Shown: piece after piece, positions 1-5,290 of the stretch
Layout of the letters: each line of letters starts with the position of its first letter
Numbering within the stretch: the stretch's first letter is position 1
Assembly (NCBI GenBank): GCA_040394475.1
Contig: JBEBSD010000143.1
Coordinates: forward strand, 1 to 5,296
Reading direction: 5' to 3'
Length of the DNA stretch: 5,296 nucleotides
From: JBEBSD01 sp040394475
Lineage (GTDB): Bacteria > Bacteroidota > Bacteroidia > Cytophagales > Spirosomataceae
Program-made: the position numbers and the translations under genes
Notes under the pieces: generated by a model
The model's input: the letters and a program-made list of their open reading frames with translations, nothing else
Databases searched by the model: none
What the model was told of the DNA's origin: nothing

Positions 1-55
1 ACAGGGTGGCTCAGTTTACTCCGAAACAGGTGGCTCAGTTTCACCGGAATTTACA
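1..55. mobile_element. IS21-family-like transposon end (partial)
   Basis: Two tandem copies of GGTGGCTCAGTTT lie 24 bp apart (5-17 and 29-41), each followed by a related A-CTCCGAAAC / CACCGGAAT tail. Read outward-in from the right, the end begins TGTAAATTCCGG, and TGT starts with internally repeated terminal sequences are typical of IS21-family elements. The boundary is placed at 55 because toxin-like coding sequence resumes right after it. The transposase genes (istA/istB) would lie to the left of the window and are not visible. The family is assigned from memory of such ends, not from a search. Confidence 0.65.
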
Positions 56-420
56 CCTATAAAATGGAATCTGAGTGGTATAGAGCTCAAGCTTCAATTC
101 CCACGTATGAATTAGCTGAATTACTGGGAACTAAAATGAGAGCTATGTATCAGCGTAGTAAAGGCAGGGATCTTTTTGATATGTGGTATGCGATGAAACA
201 AACCGGTGTTGAACCATCCGAAATCGTCGAAGCTTGGAATTTTTACATGGCGAATGAGCAGCATAGTGTTTCTAAGCAGGAATTTATAGATAACATGGAA
301 AGGAAAGCTGGTGATAAAGAATTTATTGGCGATATGGAGGGTCTTCTCAAGCCAGCGATAATATATAAAGTTGATGATGCCTACGAATTTGTCAAAGAAG
401 AACTGCTCGAAAAAATTTAA
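56..420 (+). pseudogene. AbiEii/AbiGii-family nucleotidyltransferase toxin, 3' fragment
   Basis: This is the C-terminal ~120 residues of an AbiEii-type toxin of the longer kind (about 300 aa in relatives). The recognisable part is ELAELLGTKMRAMYQR followed by SKGRDLFDMWYAM, the conserved helical block in which the K..R.....KGRD residues follow the nucleotidyltransferase core. The core itself (GG-S...D.D motif) is missing because the IS21-like end sits directly upstream. An ATG at 64 opens the remaining frame, but the frame is also open back through the transposon end to base 1, so 64 is not a natural start. The natural stop appears kept (TAA at 418-420). Full AbiEii proteins transfer nucleotides to tRNA or other targets and are paired with an AbiEi-type antitoxin; without the catalytic core this remnant should be inactive. 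Confidence 0.8.
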
Positions 421-474
421 AATGAAGGGGGGGAAAATTATTTGCCCGAAGGATGATGGATCTGGTATGTATGG

Positions 475-970
475 GTGATAGCCCGCAGAAAATCAGACCT
501 GCAGGCGCTTTCACTCTTTGCTAACCGTTTCATCAAGCCGGTCAACCGGAAAGGGAAAATAAAATACAGTCTGGTTTTTGATGAGTTTCCAACGATTTAT
601 TTGAATGGCATTGACGGCATGATAGCGACAGCCAGGAGCAATAAAGTAGCTGCGCCCCTGGATATCCAGGTCCTTTCCCAGCTCCGAAAAGACTATGGTC
701 GGGAACAGGCCGATGTTATCATGAACATTACCGGAAATATCATTTCCGGGTAGGTGCCGGGAGATACGGCGAAGCAATTATCAGAACACATCGGCAAGAT
801 CATGCAGGACCGCCAGAGTCTCTCTCTCTTAATAGGTCGGATATTTCCATCAATAAGTCCAAGCAACTGGAAGCCATCGTACCGGTATCCAAAATAGCAG
901 CTTTGAGTTCTGGGGAGTTCGTGGGCCTGGTAGCGGATGATCCGACCAACAAGATCGAGTTGAAGCCTCT
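475..970 (+). pseudogene. Type IV coupling protein (MobC/TraG-like), broken 3' fragment
   Basis: This matches the C-terminal half of the VirD4/TraG-type DNA-transfer ATPase of Bacteroidota conjugative elements. Visible landmarks are the Walker B-like segment SLVFDEFPTIYL, then DGMIATARSNKVA, then QLRKDYGREQADVIMNITGN. The Walker A half and membrane anchor are absent, so the 5' part is deleted. The first frame ends at TAG 751-753, where relatives read Gln (CAG). In the same frame GDTAKQLSEHIGKIMQDRQ follows, so this is a nonsense mutation. At 820-830 a CT tract holds one CT more than needed, and the protein continues in another frame as NRSDISINKSKQLEAIVPVSK and ALSSGEFVGLVADDPTNKIELK to base 965. 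After that, similarity ends at the junction with the antisense integrase fragment. It is non-functional. Confidence 0.82.
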
Positions 971-1242
971 TCGGAGTACTGAACGCAGAGCTTTTTGTAA
1001 ATCCGGATCAGCTCACCGGAAATTTCGGTTATCCGATTATTTGTATCCCGGTATTCAGGCTCGGTTTTAAGGACGGTCTTTGAGGAGGTATCCCAATTCC
1101 GGGGCTCAACGCTGCCCACCGGAATTTCTTTTGACGGATTGCCCAGAATCGTAATACGGATGTACAACGGGGCCTTTCCATTTGCCTTTACTTTACTCTT
1201 GTGAACCCAGGCAAGGAGTTCAAGGCTTTGTTTGATCTTCAT
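970..1242 (-). pseudogene. Tyrosine recombinase (phage/ICE integrase), 5' fragment
   Basis: About 91 codons from ATG 1242-1240, starting MKIKQSLELLAWVHKSK, then APLYIRITILGN, then EIPVGSV, then ITEISGELIRIYKKL. This is the N-terminal arm-type DNA-binding domain of Bacteroidota site-specific integrases, which have about 400 residues. Coding similarity stops at about 970. Beyond it the frame reads antisense through the coupling-protein relic until a stop near 850, giving a chimeric tail. The core-binding and catalytic domains (R-H-R-Y) are gone, so it cannot recombine DNA. The frame is open upstream of 1242 to a further ATG at 1305, but those residues (MMCCETW...) do not look like the family, so 1242 is chosen as the start. 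The integrase presumably belonged to the element that carried the coupling protein, or to a second one. Confidence 0.75.
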
Positions 1243-1420
1243 TTCTCCACATTTTAAAGGTTGTCGAAGCTTTTGGCTTGACCTCCAGGTCTCACAGCAC
1301 ATCAAACACGTGTTCGGTAATCAAAAATAGGGCGTGGGTCCTTTGGAAAGGCCCCGGCCGGTATCATTTGATCTACATTGCAGCGATTTGATTTAAATAT
1401 TTTACGCTACCTGAAGATAC

Positions 1421-1484
1421 TGTGATCCCTGCCGGAGATGTCCACCATTTATTGGGATGATGTCCACCATTCTTACCACCATTT
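1421..1484. repeat. Tandem terminal repeats, possible second IS21-like end
   Basis: GATGTCCACCATT occurs at 1437-1449 and again at 1459-1471 (22-bp period), followed by a partial copy ACCACCATT ending near 1484. The array is preceded by TGTGATCCC at 1421. A TGT start followed by phased internal copies matches the layout of the element end at 1-55, although the sequences differ, so it would be a different IS21-type element. No transposase frame follows on either side, so at most this is an isolated end or solo remnant. Confidence 0.45.
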
Positions 1485-1553
1485 AAGAAGAAGCGAAATG
1501 AATCAAAAAAGAGAAGAAATTTCTTTCCGGCTGATTTTCAGCACCATATAAAC

Positions 1554-1576
1554 AAAAAAAGTGCTATTTCTAGCAC
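1554..1576 (-). terminator. Rho-independent terminator, leftward
   Basis: Read on the minus strand, GTGCTA-GAAA-TAGCAC forms a perfect 6-bp stem with a GAAA loop (1576-1561). It is followed at once by seven T residues (1560-1554). This is a textbook intrinsic terminator for leftward transcription. The nearest leftward gene upstream is the toxin ending at 1935, some 360 bp away. It could therefore end the toxin-antitoxin transcript, or be a relic of a tRNA gene's terminator. Confidence 0.7.
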
Positions 1577-1600
1577 CTCCTGTGATCCCGCTGGAATCGC
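1577..1600 (-). other. Possible tRNA 3'-end / attachment-site remnant
   Basis: On the minus strand, CCAGCGGGATCACA immediately precedes the terminator hairpin. This resembles the T-stem and acceptor end of a tRNA gene, which conjugative elements with tyrosine recombinases often use as attB. However, the T-loop is not a good TTCGA match (GCGATTCC is seen) and no D- or anticodon arm can be folded upstream. It would be a degraded or partial att sequence at best. The integrase relic lies about 340 bp away, the right sort of distance. Confidence 0.2.
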
Positions 1601-1717
1601 AAAATATTCTTGGTAGCACCTGTAAATCAGGATTTTATATCACTTCTTTAAAATAGGTAATCGAAAAGGCAACCGAATTCTTTGACCTGCTTTGACTGGC
1701 TTTAGTCTTTCAGTATT

Positions 1718-1730
1718 TTCGTAATACGAA
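1718..1730. repeat. 13-bp palindrome TTCGTA-A-TACGAA
   Basis: A perfect 6-bp inverted repeat around one central base lies in the AT-rich part of the gene-free interval. It is preceded by two TTTGAC hexamers exactly 10 bp apart (1681-1686 and 1691-1696). It could be a protein-binding site, for example for an excisionase or regulator of the lost element. No flanking gene makes this specific. Confidence 0.4.
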
Positions 1731-1829
1731 GATAATTATTTTTGTGGATTTAGACGACAACAGCATCTTATATTTCTTCATACTTGGAATTCTAACCATC
1801 TTAATCCCGTTTTAGCAGACTGGGAGTCT

Positions 1830-1913
1830 ATCAAATAACAATCAAATAAAAAGCATCTGAATATCAGCTACTTATATAGCTATTAGAGCAATATTATCAA
1901 ATACGATCAAATA
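1830..1913. repeat. Four ATCAAATA direct repeats in two phased pairs
   Basis: Identical octamers occur at 1830-1837, 1841-1848, 1896-1903 and 1906-1913. Spacing is 11 bp within the first pair and 10 bp within the second, i.e. about one helical turn, so each pair presents its sites on one face of the DNA. The pairs form a longer imperfect ~20-bp repeat 66 bp apart. They lie directly beyond the toxin gene's stop codon. Arm-type integrase sites, iterons or a regulator cluster would all look like this. Confidence 0.5.
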
Positions 1914-1934
1914 AGACTTATGACTCGTTTCCCG

Positions 1935-2588
1935 CTATGCACCTCGCATATATTTTATGATCACTTCTTCGATGTCTTCCTTGATGAATTCCCAGTACTT
2001 CCCACGTAGACATATCGGGTCGAAATCATCGTTAGCCCGGCTGAACTCGGTAAATTTTTGAAGGATCACTTCTTTTTCGTGCCCGTATCCGTAGCGCTGT
2101 TTATGTAGGTCCAGCATGACGTCTACCGGGAAATGGTTAAACAGCTCATGAAGATCCCAGAAATCTTTCTTTCGTCCACCACGTTGGACCACATCAATTT
2201 TCATGGCTGTGATCTCTTCTATTGTTGCCAGTCGAATATTGTTGATCACCAACGGTGGTTGAATAAAAGGATCTGTATAAAAGATATCCAGCTTGATTGC
2301 GCCGTCTCTGTCGGCGCCTATCGTATAAGATTTTCCAAAAGAGGGCGCTATGTTTCCCAAATGGGCAGAAAAAGGGAATGCCTGATCAATGAACTTGTCA
2401 ATAGCTTTGAAATCGATTTCTCCGTACGGTACATCACTGAAAAGGTCGATATCCACGGACATCCGGTGTCCGAGTTGGAGGCTCAGAGAAGTTCCTCCCA
2501 CAAGCCGGAACCCGGACAAAACTTCAGCCTTCATTAATGTATCCAGACAGTCTTTCAGAACTGGTGAAATCGTTTGGTAATAAAGCAT
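1935..2588 (-). CDS. AbiEii/MenA-type nucleotidyltransferase toxin
   Basis: This 217-aa protein appears to be an intact toxin of the AbiEii family, whose characterised members inactivate tRNA or other targets by transferring nucleotides. The nucleotidyltransferase signature is complete: GGTSLSLQ at 31-38, then HRMSVDIDLF at 41-50, with D46 and D48 as the probable metal-binding aspartates. A third acidic residue lies in IKLDIFYT (D101). The family's basic block follows as EITAMKIDVVQRGGRKKDFWDLHEL (K130, D132, R136, K140, D142 are the key residues). It is shorter than the fragment at the left edge of the window and of a different subgroup. The start ATG lies 3 nt after the antitoxin stop, with TAGGAT just before it, so translation is probably coupled. 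It is cytoplasmic, with no membrane segment. Confidence 0.88.
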   Translation of the reverse strand: MLYYQTISPVLKDCLDTLMKAEVLSGFRLVGGTSLSLQLGHRMSVDIDLFSDVPYGEIDFKAIDKFIDQAFPFSAHLGNIAPSFGKSYTIGADRDGAIKLDIFYTDPFIQPPLVINNIRLATIEEITAMKIDVVQRGGRKKDFWDLHELFNHFPVDVMLDLHKQRYGYGHEKEVILQKFTEFSRANDDFDPICLRGKYWEFIKEDIEEVIIKYMRGA

Positions 2589-2591
2589 ATC

Positions 2592-3074
2592 CTATTTTAG
2601 CCAGGAATCAATTGCTAAAGGTCTGCTCTCCAATGCAGATTTTACTGTCTCTGCACCATAGAAACGAGTAATCTCTTTTTGTTCCTCCTCATTACCCCGC
2701 TCAAAAACACGGAGGATGACGGCCGAGGATTGTTTTTCCCAATCGATGCTGTCTATATCCGTATCCCAGAACAGGGATTTTCTTAAGATAGAAAAATCAG
2801 GAACCTGGGTTTTATGCATTTCCCTAGCCTTTTTAATATCATACCAGGTCTGCAAAATGGCCAGCGATCCTTCTTCGATATTCAACTCCCTTTCAATTTT
2901 TAGTGCGAGCGGTATATTGAGGCCTCTTTTTCCTCGGGCGATAGCATTTAACGCCTGCGGATGTTCTCCTACCGATAAAGCAAGCGTCCGCTGCTTAAGG
3001 AACCGCTTTTTCAGCTCTCGCTCAAGTACTATTCCCGGATGAATGCCTTTGTATTTTTCGAATCGGTTGCTCAT
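2592..3074 (-). CDS. HigA-like HTH / DUF6922 antitoxin
   Basis: This 160-aa protein heads the toxin-antitoxin operon. Residues ~11-80 form a HigA/XRE-type helix-turn-helix: HPGIVLERELKKRFLKQ, then LALSVGEHPQALNAIARGKR as the HTH pair, then ALKIERELNIEEGSL. Residues ~94-148 (SILRKSLFWDTDIDSIDW, then VILRVFERGNEEEQKEI, then FYGAETVKSAL) match DUF6922, a small Bacteroidota domain often found beside AbiEii toxins. The likely split of labour is DNA binding by the HTH and toxin neutralisation by the C-terminal domain; this is inferred. The start ATG (3074-3072) is only 6 bp from a large palindrome, so the protein probably represses its own promoter. No Shine-Dalgarno is visible and the mRNA leader may be nearly absent. 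Confidence 0.82.
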   Translation of the reverse strand: MSNRFEKYKGIHPGIVLERELKKRFLKQRTLALSVGEHPQALNAIARGKRGLNIPLALKIERELNIEEGSLAILQTWYDIKKAREMHKTQVPDFSILRKSLFWDTDIDSIDWEKQSSAVILRVFERGNEEEQKEITRFYGAETVKSALESRPLAIDSWLK

Positions 3075-3078
3075 ACTG

Positions 3079-3086
3079 CAAATATA
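3079..3086 (-). promoter_or_regulatory. Candidate -7 box of the antitoxin promoter
   Basis: TATATTTG on the minus strand fits the Bacteroidota -7 consensus TAnnTTTG. It ends 4 nt before the ATG and lies inside the first palindrome. If used, transcription would begin at or very near the start codon, giving a leaderless message. No good TTTG -33 box is seen at the usual distance, which lowers confidence. Confidence 0.35.
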
Positions 3087-3123
3087 AACAATTTTGTTTA
3101 TATTGTTAAGTAATTCACTTAAC
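3081..3123 (-). promoter_or_regulatory. Two abutting inverted repeats, antitoxin operator
   Basis: Repeat one (3081-3104) has perfect 11-bp arms AATATAAACAA / TTGTTTATATT around a TT spacer. Repeat two (3105-3123) starts at the next base, with perfect 7-bp arms GTTAAGT / ACTTAAC around AATTC. Both lie immediately upstream of the HTH antitoxin start and overlap the likely promoter, the expected position for an autorepressor operator. The two arm sequences are unrelated, so two different proteins or two binding modes may be involved. Confidence 0.75.
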
Positions 3124-3197
3124 TATTACTTTTTAACGGTGGAACATGGTTTAAGTACCTATAGGATCGGACTTACGATATTCTGAAAAAAAAATAG

Positions 3198-3322
3198 ACG
3201 GGCTGGGCGTAATCGACCCCCTGGCACCATCGTTGGTGTCAGGGGCCGAGACTGACTCTAGCCTTATGTACAATCTGGCTATATGCTTTGATCTTCGACC
3301 TCTAGGATTTAACAGCAGCCCG
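3198..3322. other. Possible structured RNA or DNA element in the divergent intergenic region
   Basis: The 376-bp gap between the two operons (3075-3450) holds no credible gene. A strong hairpin at 3218-3245 has 12 paired positions (CCCCTGGCACCA with TGGTGTCAGGGG, one G-T) and a TCGT loop. It lies within a domain that could be closed by CGGGCTG (3199-3205) and CAGCCCG (3316-3322), with a smaller TAGCC/GGCTA helix (3259-3263 and 3277-3281) between. Nine A residues at 3186-3194 would form a U tract for a leftward RNA ending just beyond the closing helix. This could be a small non-coding RNA, a terminator or a recombination hairpin; no known RNA family is recognised. Confidence 0.3.
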
Positions 3323-3379
3323 CGTTTAAGGATTAGCTAATTTTTACATAGATTGATGGCGGAAGGTAGCATCTCATTA

Positions 3380-3418
3380 TTTTCGTTTGACGAAAAGAAA
3401 AAGTTTGGTCTACCTTTA
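3380..3418 (+). promoter_or_regulatory. Promoter with overlapping palindrome for the GHKL operon
   Basis: TTTG (3386-3389) and TACCTTTA (3411-3418) fit the Bacteroidota -33 / -7 pattern with a 21-nt spacer. The last base of the -7 box is off consensus. A perfect 7-bp inverted repeat TTTTCGT-TTG-ACGAAAA (3380-3396) covers the -33 box, and AAGGTAG (3363-3369) is mirrored by CTACCTT (3410-3416), which overlaps the -7 box. A repressor or dimeric activator is therefore likely. The leader would be about 25-30 nt, A-rich and without a Shine-Dalgarno. Confidence 0.45.
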
Positions 3419-3450
3419 TCCATCAAGCATAATCAAAAAGTGTAAATCAA

Positions 3451-4680
3451 ATGATCATCATTGATGAACAAACAAATGTCGACACGCTGGGCGCGTTCTA
3501 CCGAAAGTTGGGAGATGGCAGTCAGGATATCGTTTTAACAAGGAAGCGGGCAAATAATGAGTTTGGATTGGTTCCTCAGATTATCCAGTTCGTCGCGTCC
3601 TGGTTCATCCAAAACGATGGTAAGATAATAATAGACGTAGAGGTAACGGAGGATTTGACCACAATCGACACCGCTAGCAATTCATCGCTGGACTTAGCAC
3701 GGAAATATTTCAGGGACTTTTACGAGCTCGACTATTTTTATCCTGTCCTTACATATTGCTGGAATCGGAACATTGAAGATAAGAAAGGAAAGAACATAAA
3801 GAAGCTCCTTCGAAAGTTCAACGAATGGATGAATGATCAAATGCAACGTCAAGATGTCGGAAAAGGACCGACATCCGTATTAATGAACGTTGATCATGTA
3901 CCCAAGGCGAAAGGGCTTCTGCAGTCGTTTTACAGAGGAGATGAATTTATTGAAGACGAATTCTCTTTCGATTTTGCTATGGAAAAGCCGGTTAAACGTC
4001 TTCTTTCTCAAAATACGTCTTTAGCAAAAAACAGCATAGCTAAAAATAGACAGGAGCTTATCGAAGCCATCTACGAGCTAATGAAAAATACGCATGAATG
4101 GGGCCGAACCAGTATGACCAACGCTCCATTAAAGCAAAGTATACGGGGTCTATACCTGGATTTTCATTACTTAACGATTGCGCAGTTCCATCAAAAAAAT
4201 GCTGGCTTTACGGGTCTTGTAGACTATTTTTCAACACAAAATTTTGTACCTGACGGCGAGCAGCGATTAGCTTTTATTGAAGTATCAGTTTTCGATACCG
4301 GAATAGGATTTGCGTCGCAGTACTCCGGTCTGCGTTTGGCTGAAATCCCGATTGAGCGTCAAGTCGATATTGTAAAACGTTGTCTTATGGTACACAACAC
4401 CTCAGCAAGTGGAATTCATCGCGTAAGAAAAGGCCGGGGATTGGATCGCATCCTACAAATATTAAATCGGAGGGGTGTTTTTTTATTACGAACGGGGAAT
4501 ACTTCACTATTTCGAAATCTTCTGGCTAATCATTATTCAAGTGATAAGGTTGTAAATCCTAGCGATATCGAGTTATTTGACAGGGACTCGAATTCAAGTG
4601 ATCGATTCAGCGATTTTGGGAAAGCCATTGGCTCTGTGGTAACGCTTGTATATCCTCTAAATGATTTAGTAAATGCCTGA
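3451..4680 (+). CDS. Stand-alone GHKL-type ATPase
   Basis: This 409-aa cytoplasmic protein carries a C-terminal GHKL (gyrase/Hsp90/histidine-kinase/MutL) nucleotide-binding fold. The N box is ELMKNTHEWG (E209, N213, H215). The G1 box is VFDTGIGFA (D282, G284, G286). The G2 box is KGRGLDRIL (328-336). A G3-like AIGSVVTLVYPL closes the domain at 392-403. No histidine phospho-acceptor (HisKA), receiver, sensor or transmembrane segment is visible, so it is not an ordinary two-component kinase. Residues 1-190 are an unrecognised region containing a hydrophobic segment VPQIIQFVASWFI (41-53). The ATP lid between G1 and G2 is moderate in length. The start ATG follows an A-rich leader lacking a Shine-Dalgarno. 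It overlaps the next gene by 8 nt, pointing to joint function. The role is unknown; ATP-driven sensing or a switch is inferred. Confidence 0.8.
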   Translation: MIIIDEQTNVDTLGAFYRKLGDGSQDIVLTRKRANNEFGLVPQIIQFVASWFIQNDGKIIIDVEVTEDLTTIDTASNSSLDLARKYFRDFYELDYFYPVLTYCWNRNIEDKKGKNIKKLLRKFNEWMNDQMQRQDVGKGPTSVLMNVDHVPKAKGLLQSFYRGDEFIEDEFSFDFAMEKPVKRLLSQNTSLAKNSIAKNRQELIEAIYELMKNTHEWGRTSMTNAPLKQSIRGLYLDFHYLTIAQFHQKNAGFTGLVDYFSTQNFVPDGEQRLAFIEVSVFDTGIGFASQYSGLRLAEIPIERQVDIVKRCLMVHNTSASGIHRVRKGRGLDRILQILNRRGVFLLRTGNTSLFRNLLANHYSSDKVVNPSDIELFDRDSNSSDRFSDFGKAIGSVVTLVYPLNDLVNA

Positions 4681-5290
4681 TATATACTTTTACTCCGCTA
4701 AATATGAAGCCGGCGACGAAGATGATTTGAGATCTAAGTCTGTGACGGTAATGTTTTGTGAAGATGGTGGCCTTAATATCACCAAGGTAAAAGGGGAGGT
4801 CCGTAAATACTTCAACTACAATTTTCAAACCGACGAAATCCTCATCCTTGGGCCGAATTATGCAGAAGAAGAGCTCGTTTCTATATTCATTGACCAATTT
4901 GCCGAAGCATTTGAAGGAGTACCGACCCTGCATGAACAACACCTTAAAGAATCAATCCGGGTCTATGGTTTCGATAAGGACGGTAAACTGGCTTGTCTGT
5001 CAGAAGGGCAAGAAATGGAAGAAAAACACATTAAGCTTTTGCTGAATATTGGTCTGACCAATATTTTCGTATCCCGGGGTGGGTTGATTGAATCAAGTGG
5101 CGCTGCACATCATTTTATTTTCCCGTCGGGGAAACATTGTAATAAATTTCTACGGACAGGAAATGTGTTATTGCACTCCTCGGAGATCTATTTCATTGCT
5201 TTTAATTTGCTTGAGAAATTCCTAGAGGGCGACACCCATCATATTGGCATCTCTAAAAACTCCTTTTTCTCCGCCACCTACTTTTCGTAA
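4673..5290 (+). CDS. Orotate-phosphoribosyltransferase-like protein, possibly truncated
   Basis: This 205-aa protein starts inside the last codons of the ATPase gene (ATGCCTGA overlap), so translation is probably coupled. Residues 1-125 are unrecognised; they contain an acidic stretch and ILILGPNYAEEELV at 57-70. Residues ~134-180 resemble the N-terminal part of orotate phosphoribosyltransferase (PyrE): GGLIESSGA, then HFIFPSGKHCNKFLRTGNVL (PSGKH at 151-155), then a helix FIAFNLLEKF. In PyrE the SGK/SGR strand helps hold the substrate. The Rossmann core with the PRPP loop (an acidic pair followed by TTGG or similar) should come next, but the frame stops at TAA 5288-5290. The true protein may therefore be cut short by a nonsense change, or its core may be encoded by a further gene beyond the window. 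Its enzymatic activity is uncertain. Confidence 0.65.
   Translation: MPDIYFYSAKYEAGDEDDLRSKSVTVMFCEDGGLNITKVKGEVRKYFNYNFQTDEILILGPNYAEEELVSIFIDQFAEAFEGVPTLHEQHLKESIRVYGFDKDGKLACLSEGQEMEEKHIKLLLNIGLTNIFVSRGGLIESSGAAHHFIFPSGKHCNKFLRTGNVLLHSSEIYFIAFNLLEKFLEGDTHHIGISKNSFFSATYFS

Larger units (their letters stand above)
1243..1934. other. Gene-free interval between integrase relic and toxin gene
   Basis: No convincing reading frame occurs on either strand in this ~690-bp stretch; the longest possibilities are short and show no family signature. It holds an IS21-like terminal repeat array (1421-1484), a minus-strand terminator (1554-1576), a possible tRNA-3'-end/att remnant (about 1577-1600), a 13-bp palindrome (1718-1730) and a set of ATCAAATA repeats (1830-1913). 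The right half is strongly AT-rich. This composition fits the end region of an integrated element, where attachment and accessory binding sites lie next to the integrase gene. Confidence 0.6.

Noticed and set aside
511..777. Minus-strand 88-aa open frame
   Set aside because: It is antisense to the coupling-protein relic, which shows clear family sequence on the plus strand.
1501..1550. Short frame starting MNQKREEISFRLIF after the terminal repeats, possibly the start of an IS transposase
   Set aside because: It ends after 17 codons and does not match the start of IstA well enough to support.
2133..2580. Plus-strand frames of 134 and 63 aa
   Set aside because: They are shadows of the nucleotidyltransferase toxin, whose catalytic motifs are on the minus strand.
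2716..3042. Plus-strand 108-aa frame
   Set aside because: It is antisense to the HTH-DUF6922 antitoxin and has no recognisable motif of its own.
3199..3322. tRNA or tmRNA on the minus strand (CGGGCTG/CAGCCCG as acceptor stem, GGGGG-TCGATTA-CGCCC as T-arm)
   Set aside because: The T-arm has a mismatch and a poor loop, there is no CCA, and the length (~120 nt) fits neither a tRNA nor a tmRNA.
4607..4942. Minus-strand 111-aa frame
   Set aside because: It overlaps the ATPase/PRTase-like gene junction, lacks family features, and conflicts with two coupled plus-strand genes.
4848..5045. Plus-strand 65-aa frame inside the PRTase-like gene
   Set aside because: An out-of-frame shadow with no motif or start signal.
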